Assembly: GCA_963844435.1 (NCBI GenBank)
Contig: CAWJOG010000014.1
Coordinates: forward strand, 1-64,000
Length of the DNA: 64,000 nucleotides
Source: JBDSLU01 sp963844435
Lineage (GTDB): Bacteria > Acidobacteriota > Vicinamibacteria > Vicinamibacterales > Vicinamibacteraceae
Direction: 5' to 3'
Each line of letters starts with the position of its first letter. Position 1 is the stretch's first letter. The translations under genes were made by a program, and so were the position numbers. Of the stretch, positions 17,268-30,929 are shown in pieces. The notes below the pieces were generated by a model. The model saw only the letters and a list, made by a program, of their open reading frames with translations. It did no database searches and had not been told where the DNA came from.

Positions 17268-20200
17268 ATGATCGACGCCCTGATTCGCTGGTCTCTCAGC
17301 CATCGGCCGGTGGTGATCGTCCTGGCCGCGGCGTTCCTCGTGTGGGGTGGGTGGACGGCGTCCCGCATTCCGCTGGACGTCCTGCCCGATCTGACCGCGC
17401 CGACGGTCACCATCCTGGCCGAAGCGCCGGGCATGGATCCACTCGAGATCGAAGCGCTCGTGACGCTGCCGATCGAGTCCGCGCTGAACGGCGCGGGCGG
17501 CGTGCGCCGGGTTCGTTCCGCGACCGCAGTGGGTGTGGCCGTCGTGTGGGTCGAGTTCGACTGGGGCGAGCCGATTCAACGGGCGCGGCAGACCGTCGCC
17601 GAGAAGCTCACGCTGGTTTCAGGCTCGTTGCCACCTGGCGTCGAGCCGCCGTTCCTGGCTCCCGTATCGTCGATCATGGGCGAAGTCCTGTTCGTCGACC
17701 TGGAATCGGACCGCCACTCGCCGCTGGACGTGCGCACGACCGCCGAGGTCATGGTCCGGCGACGTCTGCTGGCCGTCCCCGGCGTGTCGCAGGTCATCGC
17801 CACGGGCGGCGAGCGCAAGCAGTACCGAAGTGCTCGTCGACCCGATGCGGCTGGCGGCGCACGGCGTCTCCATCGACGATGTCGTGGATGCGTTGACCAG
17901 GGCCAACCAGAACGCGACCGCGGGATTTCAGGTCGCGCAGGGGCAGGAATACCTCGTTCGCGCGGTGGGGCGGCTCGGCGATGTCGCCGCCATCGGCGCC
18001 GTGCCGGTGAAGACCACCGGGGCCGTGCCGACGCTCGTCCGCGACGTCGGTGCCGTGCGCGAGGGCGCGGGGATCACGCGCGGAGCGGGGTCGCACAACG
18101 CCCACGCGGCCGTCATTCTCGGCATCCAGAAGCAGCCCGGCGTGAACACGCTCGAGCTGACGCGGCGCATCGAGCTCGCGCTGGACGACATCCAGCGGAG
18201 TCTGCCGCCTGGCATGCGCATCCACCGCGATCTGTTCCGCCAGGCCGACTTCATCGAGCAGTCACTCCACAACCTGTTCAAGGCCTTCCTCGAAGGCGCC
18301 GCCCTGGTCGTCGTCGTGGTCGTGGTCTTCCTGATGAACGCGCGCGCGGCGTTCATCACGTTGCTCGCGCTGCCGCTGTCGCTGGTCGCCGCGGTGATCG
18401 GCATGGATCGCCTCGGGCTGACGCTCAACAGCATGACCCTGGGCGGCCTGGCCATCGCCATCGGTGAGCTGGTGGACGACGCGATCATCGACGTCGAGAA
18501 CGTGGTCAGGCGCCTCCGCGAGAATGCCACGAAGCCTGAGGGGCAGCGGCTGAGCGCGATCGACGTCGTCTATCGTGCCAGCGCGGAAATCCGCCATTCC
18601 ATCGTGTTCGCGACGGTGATCGTCGGGCTGGTGTTCCTGCCGCTGTTCATGTTGAGCAGCGTGGAGGGCCGGCTCCTCCGGCCACTGGGCTTCGGCTATG
18701 TGGTGGCCCTCACGGCGTCCCTGGTCGTGGCCCTGACGGTGACGCCGGTGCTCGCGTCGTGGTGGCTGCCACGCTCGACGCTGATCGCGGCCGGCGAGGA
18801 GCCCGCGCTGACACGGCGAGCCAAGGCGGCCTATGAACGCTGGCTGGGCCACGCGTTCCGGTACTGGCGGCTGGTCGTCGGGACGGCCGTCGCGCTGCTG
18901 GTCGCGGCGATGGCGGGCATCGCGCTTGCCGGCCGCTCGTTCCTCCCGGAGTTCAACGAGGGCGCGTTGACGGTCAGCGCAGTGACCATTCCGGGAACGA
19001 GCCTGGCCGATTCGAACGCGCTGGGGAACGCCCTCGAGCGTCTGCTGCGGAGCGTTCCGGAGGTCGCGTCCACGGCGAGACGGACCGGTCGCGCCGAGCT
19101 GGACGAGCATGTGCAGGGCGTCGAATCGGCGGAGATCGACGTGCGCCTGACGATGAAGAATCGCAGCCGCGAGGCGGTCCTCGTTGAGCTCCGTGAGAAG
19201 GTGTCGCTGCTGCCCGGCACGAACGTCACGATCGGGCAGCCCATTTCACATCGCATCGACCACATGCTGTCAGGGACGCGGGCCAACATCGCCGTCAAGA
19301 TCTTCGGCGACGACCTGCCGACGCTGCGACAGCTGGCGAGCCAGGTGCAGGCGGAGATGGCGCAGGTGCCTGGCGTAGTCGACCTGGCGACGGAGTCCCA
19401 GATGGACATCCCGACGCTGAGGGTGCAGGTAGACGCTGCCGCCGCATCCCGACAGGGGCTGACGACCGGTGCCGTGGCTGAAGCGGTGCAGACGGCCAGG
19501 GTTGGCAAGCCCGTTGGGCAGGTGCTCGAAGGGCAGGTGGCATTTCCGCTCGTCGTGCGCTATGCGGATCGACCGGCTCCGCTGCTCGATGGCGTCGGCA
19601 GCACGTCGATCCAGACGCCTGACGGACGTCAGGTGCCGCTGGCGTCGGTCGCCACCGCTGCGCGAGGATCGCGGCCCGAACTTCGTGATGCGCGAGAACG
19701 TGCAGCGTCGGATCGTCGTGCAGAGCAACGTCGCCGGACGTGATCTCCGCGGCGTCGTGAACGACATCCAGGCTCGTGTGGCGCAGCGGGTGAAGCTGCC
19801 GCAGGGGTATCACGTGGAATACGGCGGGCAGTTCGAGAACGAGGCGCAGGCGTCGCGTCAGCTGCTCTGGCTCTCGCTCGGCGTGGTCGTGGCGATCTTC
19901 TTCATCCTCTCGACGGCCTTCGGTTCGGCCAGGGATGCCACGCTGATCATGCTGAACCTGCCGCTGGCGCTCATCGGCGGCGTCATCGGCGTCTACCTCG
20001 CCGGTGGCGTCCTGTCGGTCGCCTCGATCGTGGGGTTCATCACGCTGTTCGGCATCGCCACGCGCAACGGCATCATGCTGGTCTCGCACATCCGGCACCT
20101 GCGCGAGGTCGAGGGCGTCACCGATTTCCGCGAATCGGTGATCAGAGGCGCCACCGAGCGGCTGATCCCCATCCTGATGACGGCGCTTGCCGCGGGGCTG

Positions 20201-20413
20201 GCGCTGGTGCCCATCGCCCTGTCGGCCGGCGAGCCGGGCAGCGAGATTCAGGCGCCGATGGCGATGGTCATCATGTTCGGGCTGTTCAGCTCGACGGCGC
20301 TGAACATGGTGGTCGTGCCGATTCTCTACGATCGGTTTGGCCGGCCCTCTGAAGCGCGGGTTCCGGCTGCTCTCGGCGCAACTCTCGAACAGGAGCGATC
20401 ATGGCAAGGCTGA
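17268..20413 (+). CDS. Heavy-metal RND efflux pump, CusA/CzcA family; two frameshifts
   Basis: About 1048 aa. It begins MIDALIRWSLSHRPVVIVLA and has PLDVLPDLTAPTV, a family mark of CusA/CzcA pumps. The first break near 17822 (extra C) is followed by TEVLVDP; the second near 19660 (extra C) resumes as REDRGPNFV. Proton-relay residues are in AIAIGELVDDAIIDVENV. The second half has the matching helices (VGFITLFGIATRNGIMLV). It exports metal cations from cytosol or periplasm using proton flow. The final stop overlaps the start of the DUF1259 gene. Copper/silver versus cobalt/zinc cannot be settled here. Confidence 0.9.
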
Positions 20414-21285
20414 CAATCGGCGCGTGGGTCGTGGGTGCGGCGCTGGTCGTGGCAGGCTCAGCGCACGCGCAGGACATGCCGGCGGACTACAAGGCCGTCC
20501 TCGACACGTTGCAGCGGCCCGGCGACTTCAAGGACGGCGTCCTGAAGGTCAACGTGCCTCGAGCGGATCTGAAGGTCACGATCCAGGGACGGCCGGCCCC
20601 GACGCCATTCGGATTCGGCGGGTGGATTGCCTTGACCAAGGGCGGAGGTGGTCACGACGTGCTGATGGGTGACCTGGTGCTGACCGAGGATGAGGTCAAC
20701 CCGGTCATGTCCGCAATCCTCACCAACGGCCTCGACGTCACCGCCCTGCACAACCATTTCTTCTGGGAGCAGCCACGCATCTACTACTTGCACTTGCACG
20801 GGATGGGCACCGCAGCGGACCTCACGACGCGCGTGAGACCGGCGCTCGACCTGATCCCCAAGCCGCCGGCCCCCTCGCCAGGCGCGCCTGCGGCGGCCAC
20901 ACTCGACACTGCCGCCCTCGCGACCGCAATCGGACACCAGGGCGAACAGACCGGCCCCGTCTACAAAATCACCATTGGACGGCCTGACTTGAAAGTGCAG
21001 GAGCACGGGGCCGTCATCAACGCTCGGATGGGCCTGAACACGTGGGCCGCGTTTGCTGGGACCGATGCGGACGCCATGGTCGCCGGTGACGTGGCGATGC
21101 TGGAGGCTGAAGTAACGCCAGTCCTGAAGTCGCTTCGGGCAAACGGCATCAACGTCGTTGCCATCCACCATCACATGACCGAGGTGTCGCCGTCGGTCAT
21201 CTTCTTGCATTACTACGGCACGGGGCCGACAGCGAAGCTCGCGCAGTCCGTGCGTGCGGCGGTCGACGTGCTCGGCCGGAAGTAG
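20401..21285 (+). CDS. DUF1259 (LppY/LpqO) secreted protein, two-domain
   Basis: 294 aa, ATG overlapping the pump gene stop, with a signal peptide (MARLTIGAWVVGAALVVAGS ending near AHAQ). Two similar domains occur: about 25-150, with GDLVLTEDEVNPVMSAI, ALHNHFFWEQPRIYYLHLHG; and about 170-290, with GDVAMLEAEVTPVLKSL, AIHHHMTEVSPSVIFLHYYG. The paired His motifs are the family hallmark and suggest metal or ligand binding outside the cytosol. Function is unknown; co-transcription with an RND metal pump points to a role in metal handling. Confidence 0.85.
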   Translation: MARLTIGAWVVGAALVVAGSAHAQDMPADYKAVLDTLQRPGDFKDGVLKVNVPRADLKVTIQGRPAPTPFGFGGWIALTKGGGGHDVLMGDLVLTEDEVNPVMSAILTNGLDVTALHNHFFWEQPRIYYLHLHGMGTAADLTTRVRPALDLIPKPPAPSPGAPAAATLDTAALATAIGHQGEQTGPVYKITIGRPDLKVQEHGAVINARMGLNTWAAFAGTDADAMVAGDVAMLEAEVTPVLKSLRANGINVVAIHHHMTEVSPSVIFLHYYGTGPTAKLAQSVRAAVDVLGRK

Positions 21286-21326
21286 AGCGGCGACGTCTGA
21301 CGGTTGCGCGGGCCCTGAGCCGGATT

Positions 21327-22635
21327 TCAGTGCGCGGCCGCCGCCAGCGGATCGTCCGAGCTCGCGAAGTTGCCGGCGCCGTCGAAGGTCAGCGGCGCCG
21401 CGTCGGCCACAATGCGCAGGTCGCTGCGCCCGGCGATCTCGTCGCGGTAGGTCTCCGACACGACGAAGCGATCGAGCGCCAGCGTGCTCTTGATGCGGAC
21501 GATGCCGGCGGTCTCCGCGTCGCTGCCCGAGAAGCGCACCGCGGCCTTGAGGCACTCGCGGTCGGTGCCGAAGTACATCGGCGTCTTGGCGGTGCCCGGC
21601 GTCATCGACGAGAGGGCGTTGACGAAAATGCTGTCGGGGTCGATCGAGTCGACGAGCGACTTCGAGGCGACGTCGGCGAGGCCGATGCCGATGGCGTTGC
21701 CGTGGCTGGCCGGCGTCAGGCTGCGGACCCAGATGGCGCCGACGTCGGAGCGGCGCGTGGCGAACGGCCGCCCGTCGACGCCGCGGCCGATGATGTTGGT
21801 GTCCATGCCGGCGCCGGAGATGTCCTTGCCCATCGCGTCGATGACCAGGACGTCGATGCGCGGGAAGGGCAGGGCGGGCATGAGGGCGCGCGCCTCGGCG
21901 AGGAGCGCCGCTTCGCGATCGGCGAATCGCCTCCGGTGCGATGGCCTCGACGCGGGCGAGCTGGTGGAGGCCGTCCTCGACGATGCCGACCGCCGCGACC
22001 AGCTTCACGTGGGCCAGCGCGACCTTGGCGACCGCGGGCAGCACGGCCTCGAAGCCGAGGCGGCCGGCGGCGCGGTGGCACGCGGCCGCGCCTTCCGATC
22101 GCCCGAGGCCGATGGCCGCCATCTTCAGGATGCCGCTGCCGAGGCGCGTGCTCTCGAAGTCGGTGTGCGGCTTGATGCGGTTGACCAGGATCACGCCATC
22201 GGCGGCCATCGCCTCTTCCGAGACGTAGACCGGCGTACCTGCCGGCGTGCTGGCGACGAGCCGCGTGTCCATTCGCGGCCGGACCGGCGCGCCGACCGTG
22301 GCCTCGGTGATGCCGAGGCCTTCGAGGATGCCGGCCTGGCCTTCGGCGGTGGCGCCGCCGTGGTTGCCCATCACCGGGACGATGAAGGGCAGCGCGCCCT
22401 TCGCCTTCAGCACCGTCACCACGGTGCGGATGACCTCGGGGATGCGGTCGATGCCGCGGCTGCCGGCGCCGATGGCGATGCGCTTGCCGAAGAGCGCGTC
22501 CGCCTCGTCGGCGAGCAGCGCGGTCAGCTGCGCAGCCAGCACCGCCGCCGGATCGGCGAGGCGGTCCGACGGCACGTCTGCCTCGACGACGAGTTGCCGG
22601 GGGAACGTGGCGTCTGGAGCGAAGCGGACAGGCAT
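21327..22635 (-). CDS. LarA-like (DUF2088, lactate racemase N-domain) protein; one frameshift
   Basis: About 435 aa through one extra base near 21926, after which the frame resumes before LPFPRIDVLVIDAMGKDISG. ATG 22633-22635. Motifs: GSRGIDRIPEVIRTVV, PVMGNHGGATAEGQ and NRIKPHTDFES, which match the lactate-racemase-like nucleotide/nickel-pincer scaffold. Length and the second-half pattern point to the uncharacterised branch rather than true lactate racemase. A normal leadered promoter is visible on the minus strand, TATAAT near 22670, with GAGGAG about 12 nt before the ATG. It is divergent from aconitase. Confidence 0.7.
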
Positions 22636-22723
22636 CGGGCAGCTATCTCCTCAGGGAATCCGGTCGATTATACGAGGTCATGCCACGGACCGCGCGGTCG
22701 CGGTGATAGCATTTCCGATTGCG

Positions 22724-25441
<2,718 letters not shown>

Positions 25442-25469
25442 CGCGCGGCCCGGCTGCCATACTGAGGGC

Positions 25470-26522
25470 ATGTCCGCCCTCACCGCGGAGATGGTCAAGG
25501 CCCAGGCGCTCAGCCTGGGCTTCGACCTTTGCGGCATCTGCCGGCCCGAGTCGTTTCCAGAGCTGACCTTCCTGGCCGAGTGGCTGAAGCGCGGCTACTC
25601 GGGCGACATGAGCTACATCGGCCGGACGCGCCGCGTCCGCGGCGACGTGCGCCACATCCTCCCGTCGGCGCAGTCGGTCATCGTGACCGCCACCAACTAC
25701 AACACGCCGCGGCCGTACTCGACCGAGATCGCCGATCCCGGCGTGGCGCGGATCGCGCGCTATGCCTGGGGCGACGACTACCACGAGGTCGTGCTGCAGC
25801 GCCTGAACGCGCTCTGGCTGTGGATGCGCAAGACGCATCCCGATCCCTTCGAGGCGATGGTCTACGTCGACACCGGCCCGATCCAGGAGCGGGTCTACGC
25901 GCAGCACGCCGGCATCGGCTGGATTGGCAAGCACACGTGCGTGATCAGCGCGAAGCGCGGCTCGTGGATCTTCCTGTCGACGATTCTGTGCAGCCTGCCG
26001 CTCGATCCCGATCCTCCGGCGACCGATCACTGCGGGACGTGCACGAAATGCATCGAGGCGTGCCCGACCGGCGCCATCGTCGAGCCCTACGTCCTCGACG
26101 CGCGGCGCTGCCTGTCGTACCTGACCATCGAGCAGAAGAAGGTCATCCCCGACGCGCACGCCGACGCCGCCGGCGCCTACGTGTACGGCTGCGACATCTG
26201 CCAGGACGTATGCCCCTGGAACCAGGCGCCGCTGGTCTCGAGCGCGCCGCAGTGGATGCCGCGCCCGGCCCTGGACGCGCCGCGGCTCGTCGACCTGTGG
26301 CGGAAATCCGACGCTGAGCTCGCCGAAGCGCTCACTGGCAGCGCGATGATGCGCGCGCCGCTGGCGAGCCTGCGCCGCAACCTCGCGATCGCCCTCGGCA
26401 ATGCGACCGATCACGAGACGCGTGCGGCGCTCGACGACGTGCCCGACGACGCGCGGCCCTCGCTCGGCGCGCCAGTCGTCGACGCAGCGCTCGCGCGCGG
26501 GCGTCGCCGCCGCGATGGATGA
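25470..26522 (+). CDS. queG: Epoxyqueuosine reductase
   Basis: 350 aa. An N-terminal cobalamin-binding region (RGYSGDMSYIGRTRRVR; VDTGPIQERVYAQHAGIGWI) is followed by two [4Fe-4S] clusters from CGTCTKCIEACPTGAI and CDICQDVCPWN. It performs the last step of queuosine formation in tRNA wobble bases. Unbroken and full length. The ATG is preceded by CATACT (25458-25463) with 6 nt between and no Shine-Dalgarno beyond GAGGG; leaderless expression is likely. It starts 28 bases after acnA. Confidence 0.93.
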   Translation: MSALTAEMVKAQALSLGFDLCGICRPESFPELTFLAEWLKRGYSGDMSYIGRTRRVRGDVRHILPSAQSVIVTATNYNTPRPYSTEIADPGVARIARYAWGDDYHEVVLQRLNALWLWMRKTHPDPFEAMVYVDTGPIQERVYAQHAGIGWIGKHTCVISAKRGSWIFLSTILCSLPLDPDPPATDHCGTCTKCIEACPTGAIVEPYVLDARRCLSYLTIEQKKVIPDAHADAAGAYVYGCDICQDVCPWNQAPLVSSAPQWMPRPALDAPRLVDLWRKSDAELAEALTGSAMMRAPLASLRRNLAIALGNATDHETRAALDDVPDDARPSLGAPVVDAALARGRRRRDG

Positions 26523-26547
26523 GCAGCCGCGCAGCGTACAATGAGGC

Positions 26548-27105
26548 ATGGCCCACGCCGTGCGGCCCGGCATCGCGCCGGCGCTCCTCCTCTCGATGCC
26601 GCAGCTGGTTGATCCGAACTTCCACCGGACGGTCGTGCTGCTGTGCGAGCACAACACCGATGGCGCGTTCGGCCTCGTGATCAACCGACCGACCGACACC
26701 AGCGCGAGCCAGGCGGTGCGGCTGCTGCCGCCGCCGTCACGTGACGGCGGCCTGGCGCTGTGGGCGGGCGGTCCCGTCGAGCCGCAGCGCGGCTGGATTC
26801 TGATGGGCAGCGAACCGGCCGAGAGCGAGGCGGTGTCGGTCGCCGACGGCGTGTACCTCTCGACCTCGCCGCTGCTGCTGCGCCGGCTGATCGAGACGGC
26901 GCCGCCGCGCACGCGCGTCCTCACCGGCTACGCCGGCTGGGGACCGGGGCAGCTCGATGCCGAGCTCGCCGCCTCGGCGTGGCTGATCTCCGACGTCGAC
27001 GCGTCGATCGTCTTCGAGACGCCGGCGGCGACGATGTGGGAGCAGGCGATCCGGCGCCTCGGCGCCGATCCCGGCAAGCTGCATTCGGGCCACGGCGTCC
27101 ACTGA
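26548..27105 (+). CDS. YqgE/AlgH family protein (DUF179)
   Basis: 185 aa. Family marks: LLLSMPQLVDPNFHRTVVLL, GAFGLVINRPT, WAGGPVEPQRGWIL, TGYAGWGPGQLDAEL and WEQAIRRLG at the end. It is a conserved cytosolic protein of unknown biochemical role, sometimes linked to transcription of surface polysaccharide genes. TACAAT at 26537-26542 sits only 5 nt before the ATG, one of the clearest leaderless promoters here. Confidence 0.9.
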   Translation: MAHAVRPGIAPALLLSMPQLVDPNFHRTVVLLCEHNTDGAFGLVINRPTDTSASQAVRLLPPPSRDGGLALWAGGPVEPQRGWILMGSEPAESEAVSVADGVYLSTSPLLLRRLIETAPPRTRVLTGYAGWGPGQLDAELAASAWLISDVDASIVFETPAATMWEQAIRRLGADPGKLHSGHGVH

Positions 27106-27159
27106 TTGCTGGCGCCGCACGCGGCGGCGGGGTGCTCGCGCAGCTGCTAGCATGCGCGC

Positions 27160-27626
27160 ATGCTGGCGATGCTGCGCGACCTGGTCGCTCACAAGGGGCA
27201 CGCGAACGCGGCGTTGCTGGAGGCCGTGCGAGGGAACGGAGCGGCGCCAGCCGACCGCGAGCTCTGGGACCTGCTCCACCACGTCCTGATCGCCGACCGG
27301 TTCTGGGCGCTCGCGATCCTGGAGCGCCCGTTCGTCCACGACGACGAGGCCCGTCCGAGCGAGTCGTTCGACGCGCTCGTCGATCGATATGCGGGCACGC
27401 AAGCCTTGGAAGAGGCCTGGCTCGCGGCCGCCACCGAGGACGATCTCGCCCGCGTACTGGTGAACCCGCTGATTCCGGGCGGCTCGTGTTCGGTGGCGCA
27501 GGCCCTCGTCCAGGCGTGCATGCACGCCCACGGACATCGGGCGCAATGCGCGAAGCTGCTCCGGCGGCACGGCGGCGTGCCGCCGCCTCCGACTTCATCG
27601 TGTGGCTGGCCGCGTCGCGCGGCTAG
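27160..27626 (+). CDS. DinB-fold (DUF664-type) protein; frameshift near the end
   Basis: About 155 aa. MLAMLRDLVAHKGHANAALL begins a four-helix DinB/YfiT-like bundle. Likely metal ligands are the His in LLHHVLIADRFW and the late HAHGHRAQCAKLL. Near 27585 the frame changes and the tail DFIVWLAASRG ends at TAG 27624-27626, the typical family ending. Members include thiol-dependent transferases and damage-induced proteins; the substrate is unknown. TAGCAT at 27148-27153 lies 6 nt before the ATG. Confidence 0.8.
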
Positions 27627-27638
27627 CGTCGGCCAGCG

Positions 27639-28010
27639 TCAGTGCTTCTTCAACGTGAACTTGCCGTCACGCTTGCCGGCCTCGTCGACGAGATTCCATG
27701 AGCCGGTTATCGTCGCCGCCGACTGATCGAGCACGCCCTCGAATGTGACGGTGTACTCGTTCTTGAGCCCCGTCGTCATCTGGAAGCGAACAGCCGTCCC
27801 CTTGATCTCGCCGGTAAGGGGCGCGGAACTGCCGCACGTTCCGGTCAGCGCTTCATCCTTCTGGGTGAGTGTGCATTCAGCGTTCGTGCCGCGCGTGCCG
27901 CTGAAGTCGGGATCGAACGTCAGCGTCCACGCGCCGCTCACTTGAACGGCGATCGCCGCCCAGAGCAGCGACGTTACGCCTAGGGTTGCGATGACACTCA
28001 GCACGTTCAC
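27639..28010 (-). CDS. Small secreted beta-barrel-like protein, function unknown
   Basis: 123 aa from GTG 28008-28010, with an upstream GGAG. A signal peptide (VNVLSVIATLGVTSLLWAA) is followed by a compact beta-rich domain: WTLTFDPDFSGTRG, ECTLTQKDEALTGTCG, AVRFQMTTGLKNEYTVTFEG and TITGSWNLVDEAG. The pattern of alternating strands with two Cys resembles short calycin-like domains found in many Acidobacteriota secreted proteins, but I cannot name a family. The convergent neighbour is the DinB-fold gene, 12 bases away. Confidence 0.65.
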   Translation of the reverse strand: MNVLSVIATLGVTSLLWAAIAVQVSGAWTLTFDPDFSGTRGTNAECTLTQKDEALTGTCGSSAPLTGEIKGTAVRFQMTTGLKNEYTVTFEGVLDQSAATITGSWNLVDEAGKRDGKFTLKKH

Positions 28011-28076
28011 CTCCGGTCAGTGACGGTTGGTTGGACGCTGAGGCTCCTTGTTTGGTCGGTCGACTCCACGCGCGGC

Positions 28077-28134
28077 TAGCCCTCTCTCAGCACTTGCGCC
28101 GGGTCGATGCGCGCCGCGCGCCTCGCCGGCAGCC
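28077..28134 (-). repeat. Duplicated 3' end of the ADOP permease gene (distal copy)
   Basis: 58 bases match 28266-28323 at 55 positions. On the minus strand it repeats the last codons of the permease gene (…RIDPAQVLREG) with a TAG stop in place of TGA. Between the two copies lies repeat R2. No permease body adjoins this copy. Confidence 0.85.
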
Positions 28135-28140
28135 GCTTTG

Positions 28141-28262
28141 ATGCGGCCGCGCTCTCACGCGCGCCCGCGGGCCGCCCTTTGGACGTGCGGACTGCTGTTC
28201 GCGACGCTGGGCGCGTCGCGGCGTCCGCACGCGGGCGGCGGGCTGGCTGGCGACTCGCTACG
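28141..28262 (-). repeat. Two-hairpin intergenic repeat, copy R2
   Basis: Reverse-strand copy most similar to R1 (7320-7438). Read on the minus strand, it has a GCGACGC-gccca-GCGTCGC hairpin, then a hairpin around GCGCGCGTGAGAGCGC. It is exactly the material between the two copies of the permease 3' end. Confidence 0.75.
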
Positions 28263-28264
28263 CG

Positions 28265-30929
28265 TCAGCCCTCTCTCAGCACCTGCGCCGGATCGATGCG
28301 CGCCGCGCGCCTCGCCGGCAGCCAGCCGGCGAGCAGGCCGACGATCGTGAGCACGACGGCGGCGATCGCGATCGTGGCCGGATCGCGCGGCTCGAGCTCG
28401 TAGAGCAGCGTGCGCACGACCGGCGACAGCGCGACGCTGGCGGCGAGACCGAGAGCGACGCCCATCGCCACCAGCCGCGCCACGCGCCCGAGCACGAAGC
28501 GCTCCGCGGCGGCGCGCCCGGCGCCGAGCGTGAGGCGGATCCCGATCTCGCGCCGGCGCTCGTTGACGCCGTAGGACGTGACGCCGTACAGCCCGATCGC
28601 CGCCAGGATCAGCGCGAGCGCGCCGAAGAACCCGGACAGCAGCGCGATCGTGCGGACCTCGGTCAGCTGATCGTGGATGCGGTCGGCCAGCGCGCGATAG
28701 GTCACGGTCAGCCCCGGCTCGACGCCGCGGATGGCGCGCGTCAGCGCCGGCTGCAGACCGGGCGCGCCGCCCGCGGCCGTCCGCACCGTCAGGTTCATGA
28801 AGGGCGGCGGATCGGTGACCTGCGCCGCCGGCCGGTACATCGTCGGCGGAAACGTCTCGCGCAGGCCGCGATAGGCGGCGTTCTCGACGACGCCGACGAT
28901 CTCGACCTCGGCCATCTCGCCGGGGCCGGTCTCGTAGCGGACGCGCTGCCCGACGGGCGGCCGCGCGCCGAAGAAGTGGCGCGCGAAGGCATCGTTGACC
29001 ATCGCGACCGGCGGCCCGGCGTCGTCGCGGACCTCGAAGTCGCGCCCGGCGATCAGCCGGGTGCCGAAGGTCGCGAACCAGCGTGGCGTCACGGCGTTGA
29101 GGTAGGTCATCGCCTCGCGGCCGGGCCGGCGCGGCTCGCCCGCGACCTCGGCGGCGCTGTTCCAGCCCATGCCGCTGAGGGGCCCGATCATCGAGACCGC
29201 GGCTGACTGCACGCCCGGCACGGCGGTCGCCGCCTGCTGCAGCTCGGCGTAGAGCCGGGCGCGGCGCTCCGGCGTCAGGCGGCCGGCCCCGACGAAGGCG
29301 ACCTGCAGGCCCTCCGGCTGGAAGCCGATGTCGCGCGACGCCAGCGTCGAGAACGTGCGGCCGAAGAGGCCGGCGGCGACGACGAGCACGAGCGAGAGCG
29401 CGATCTGGCCGACCACGAGCGGGCCGGAGACCGCGCCCCGCCGGGTCGTGCGGCTGTGGCTGGTGTGCGCGACCGCCTCGGCGGCGTCGAGCCGCCGCGC
29501 CCGCCACGCCGGGACGAGGCCGAAGCCGACCGCGGTCACGACCGACAGCGCCACCATGAACCCGAAGAGCCGCCAGTCGACCGGCAGCATGAGCGCCACC
29601 GGCTCGTCGGCGGTGCCGATCTGGGTGACCAGGAAGCGCGCGCCCCAGACCGCGAGCAGCAGGCCGGCGATGGCGCCCGGCACGGCGAGGAGCAGGCTCT
29701 CGGTCAGGAGCTGCCGGACCAGGCGGCCCTGCGAAGCGCCGAGGGCCAGACGCGCCGCCAGCTCGTGGCGCCGCGCCGCGGCGCGCGCCAGCAGCAGGTT
29801 GGCGACATTGGCGCAGGCGACGAGCAGGACGAGCGCGACGATCCCGACCAGCACCAGCAGCGGCTCGCGGTAGTTCCGGCGCAGCTCGGACAGGCCGGTC
29901 GCGGCTGGCTCCAGCCGGAGCGGCTCGGCGAGATAGTGCCGCGCCAGCATCTCGGCCGGCCAGTCGGGCAGCGTCGTCTCGCGGATCTGCGGCTGCACGC
30001 CGCGCAGCGCCGCTGCGACGGCGTCAATCGATTGGTCCGGCTGGCGGCGGAGCATGATGTTGAGCCACCACGTCGAGCGGCCGTCGAGCGCGCTCTGCCG
30101 GCCGCCCGGGCGCACCAGGTCGATCGTCCCGATCGGCGCCGCGACGTCGAACGTGCGGCCGACGGTGGGGCCGAGGAACCGGGCCGGGACGACGCCGACG
30201 ATCGTGAACGGCACGCCGCTCACCGCCAGCGAGCGGCCGACGACGCCGGGGTCGCGTTGGAAGCGGCGCTCCCAGAAGCGCTCGCTGATGACGAGCGTCG
30301 GGCCGTCAGGGCCGCCGCCCCGCCGATCGTCGTCCGCCGTCAGCAGCCGGCCAAGGGCCGGGCGGACGCCGAGCGTCTCGAAGAAGCGGCCGCTCACCAT
30401 GAGCGCTTCGACCGGGTCGGTCTCGCCGCCGTTCGAGAGGTCGAGTCGTTCGTCGGACCAGGCGAGGGCACCGGCAACGCGCCCGGCCATCCGATCCCGC
30501 AGCGCTTCCCAGATCGGGTTGGTCATGCTGCCAGGGGCGACGACGACCAGCTCGCCGGGACGTTCGACCGGCAGCGCCCGCAGCAGGAGCGCGTCGACGA
30601 GCGAGAAGATGGCGGTGTTGGCGCCGATGCCGAGTCCCATCGACAGCAGCGCCGCGACCACCAGGCCCGGGCTCTTGCGGAGTGATGCGGATGCCGTAGC
30701 GGACGTCCTGCGCGAAGTCGTGCGCCCAGCGCGTGCCGCGGACGTCGCGCACGGCTTCCTTCACCTGTTCGGCGCCGCCGCTCTCGATCGCGGCCTGCCG
30801 GCGGGCCTGCGCCGGCGTCAGGCCGGCGGCCATCAGCGCCTGGGTGCGGCGCTCGAGATGATCCTGCAGCTCGCGATCGAGATCGCGATCGAGCGCGGTG
30901 CGCCGGCGGAAGCGTCCGAACCAGGTCAT
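28265..30929 (-). CDS. ADOP-type ABC transporter permease (MacB/FtsX-like), frameshifted
   Basis: About 887 aa from ATG 30927-30929. It opens MTWFGRFRRRTALDRDLDRE with the DUF4148-like N-terminal helix (LQDHLERRTQALMAAGL), then two copies of an FtsX permease plus MacB periplasmic core, the 'acidobacterial duplicated orphan permease' layout. A frame change near 30675 (one base too many) falls before SPGLVVAALLSMGLGIGANTAIF. The end is the usual RIDPAQVLREG and a TGA at 28265-28267. No ATPase gene is adjacent, as usual for the group. It is translationally coupled (ATGA) to the PadR gene. Its 3' end is duplicated at 28077-28134. Confidence 0.88.
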
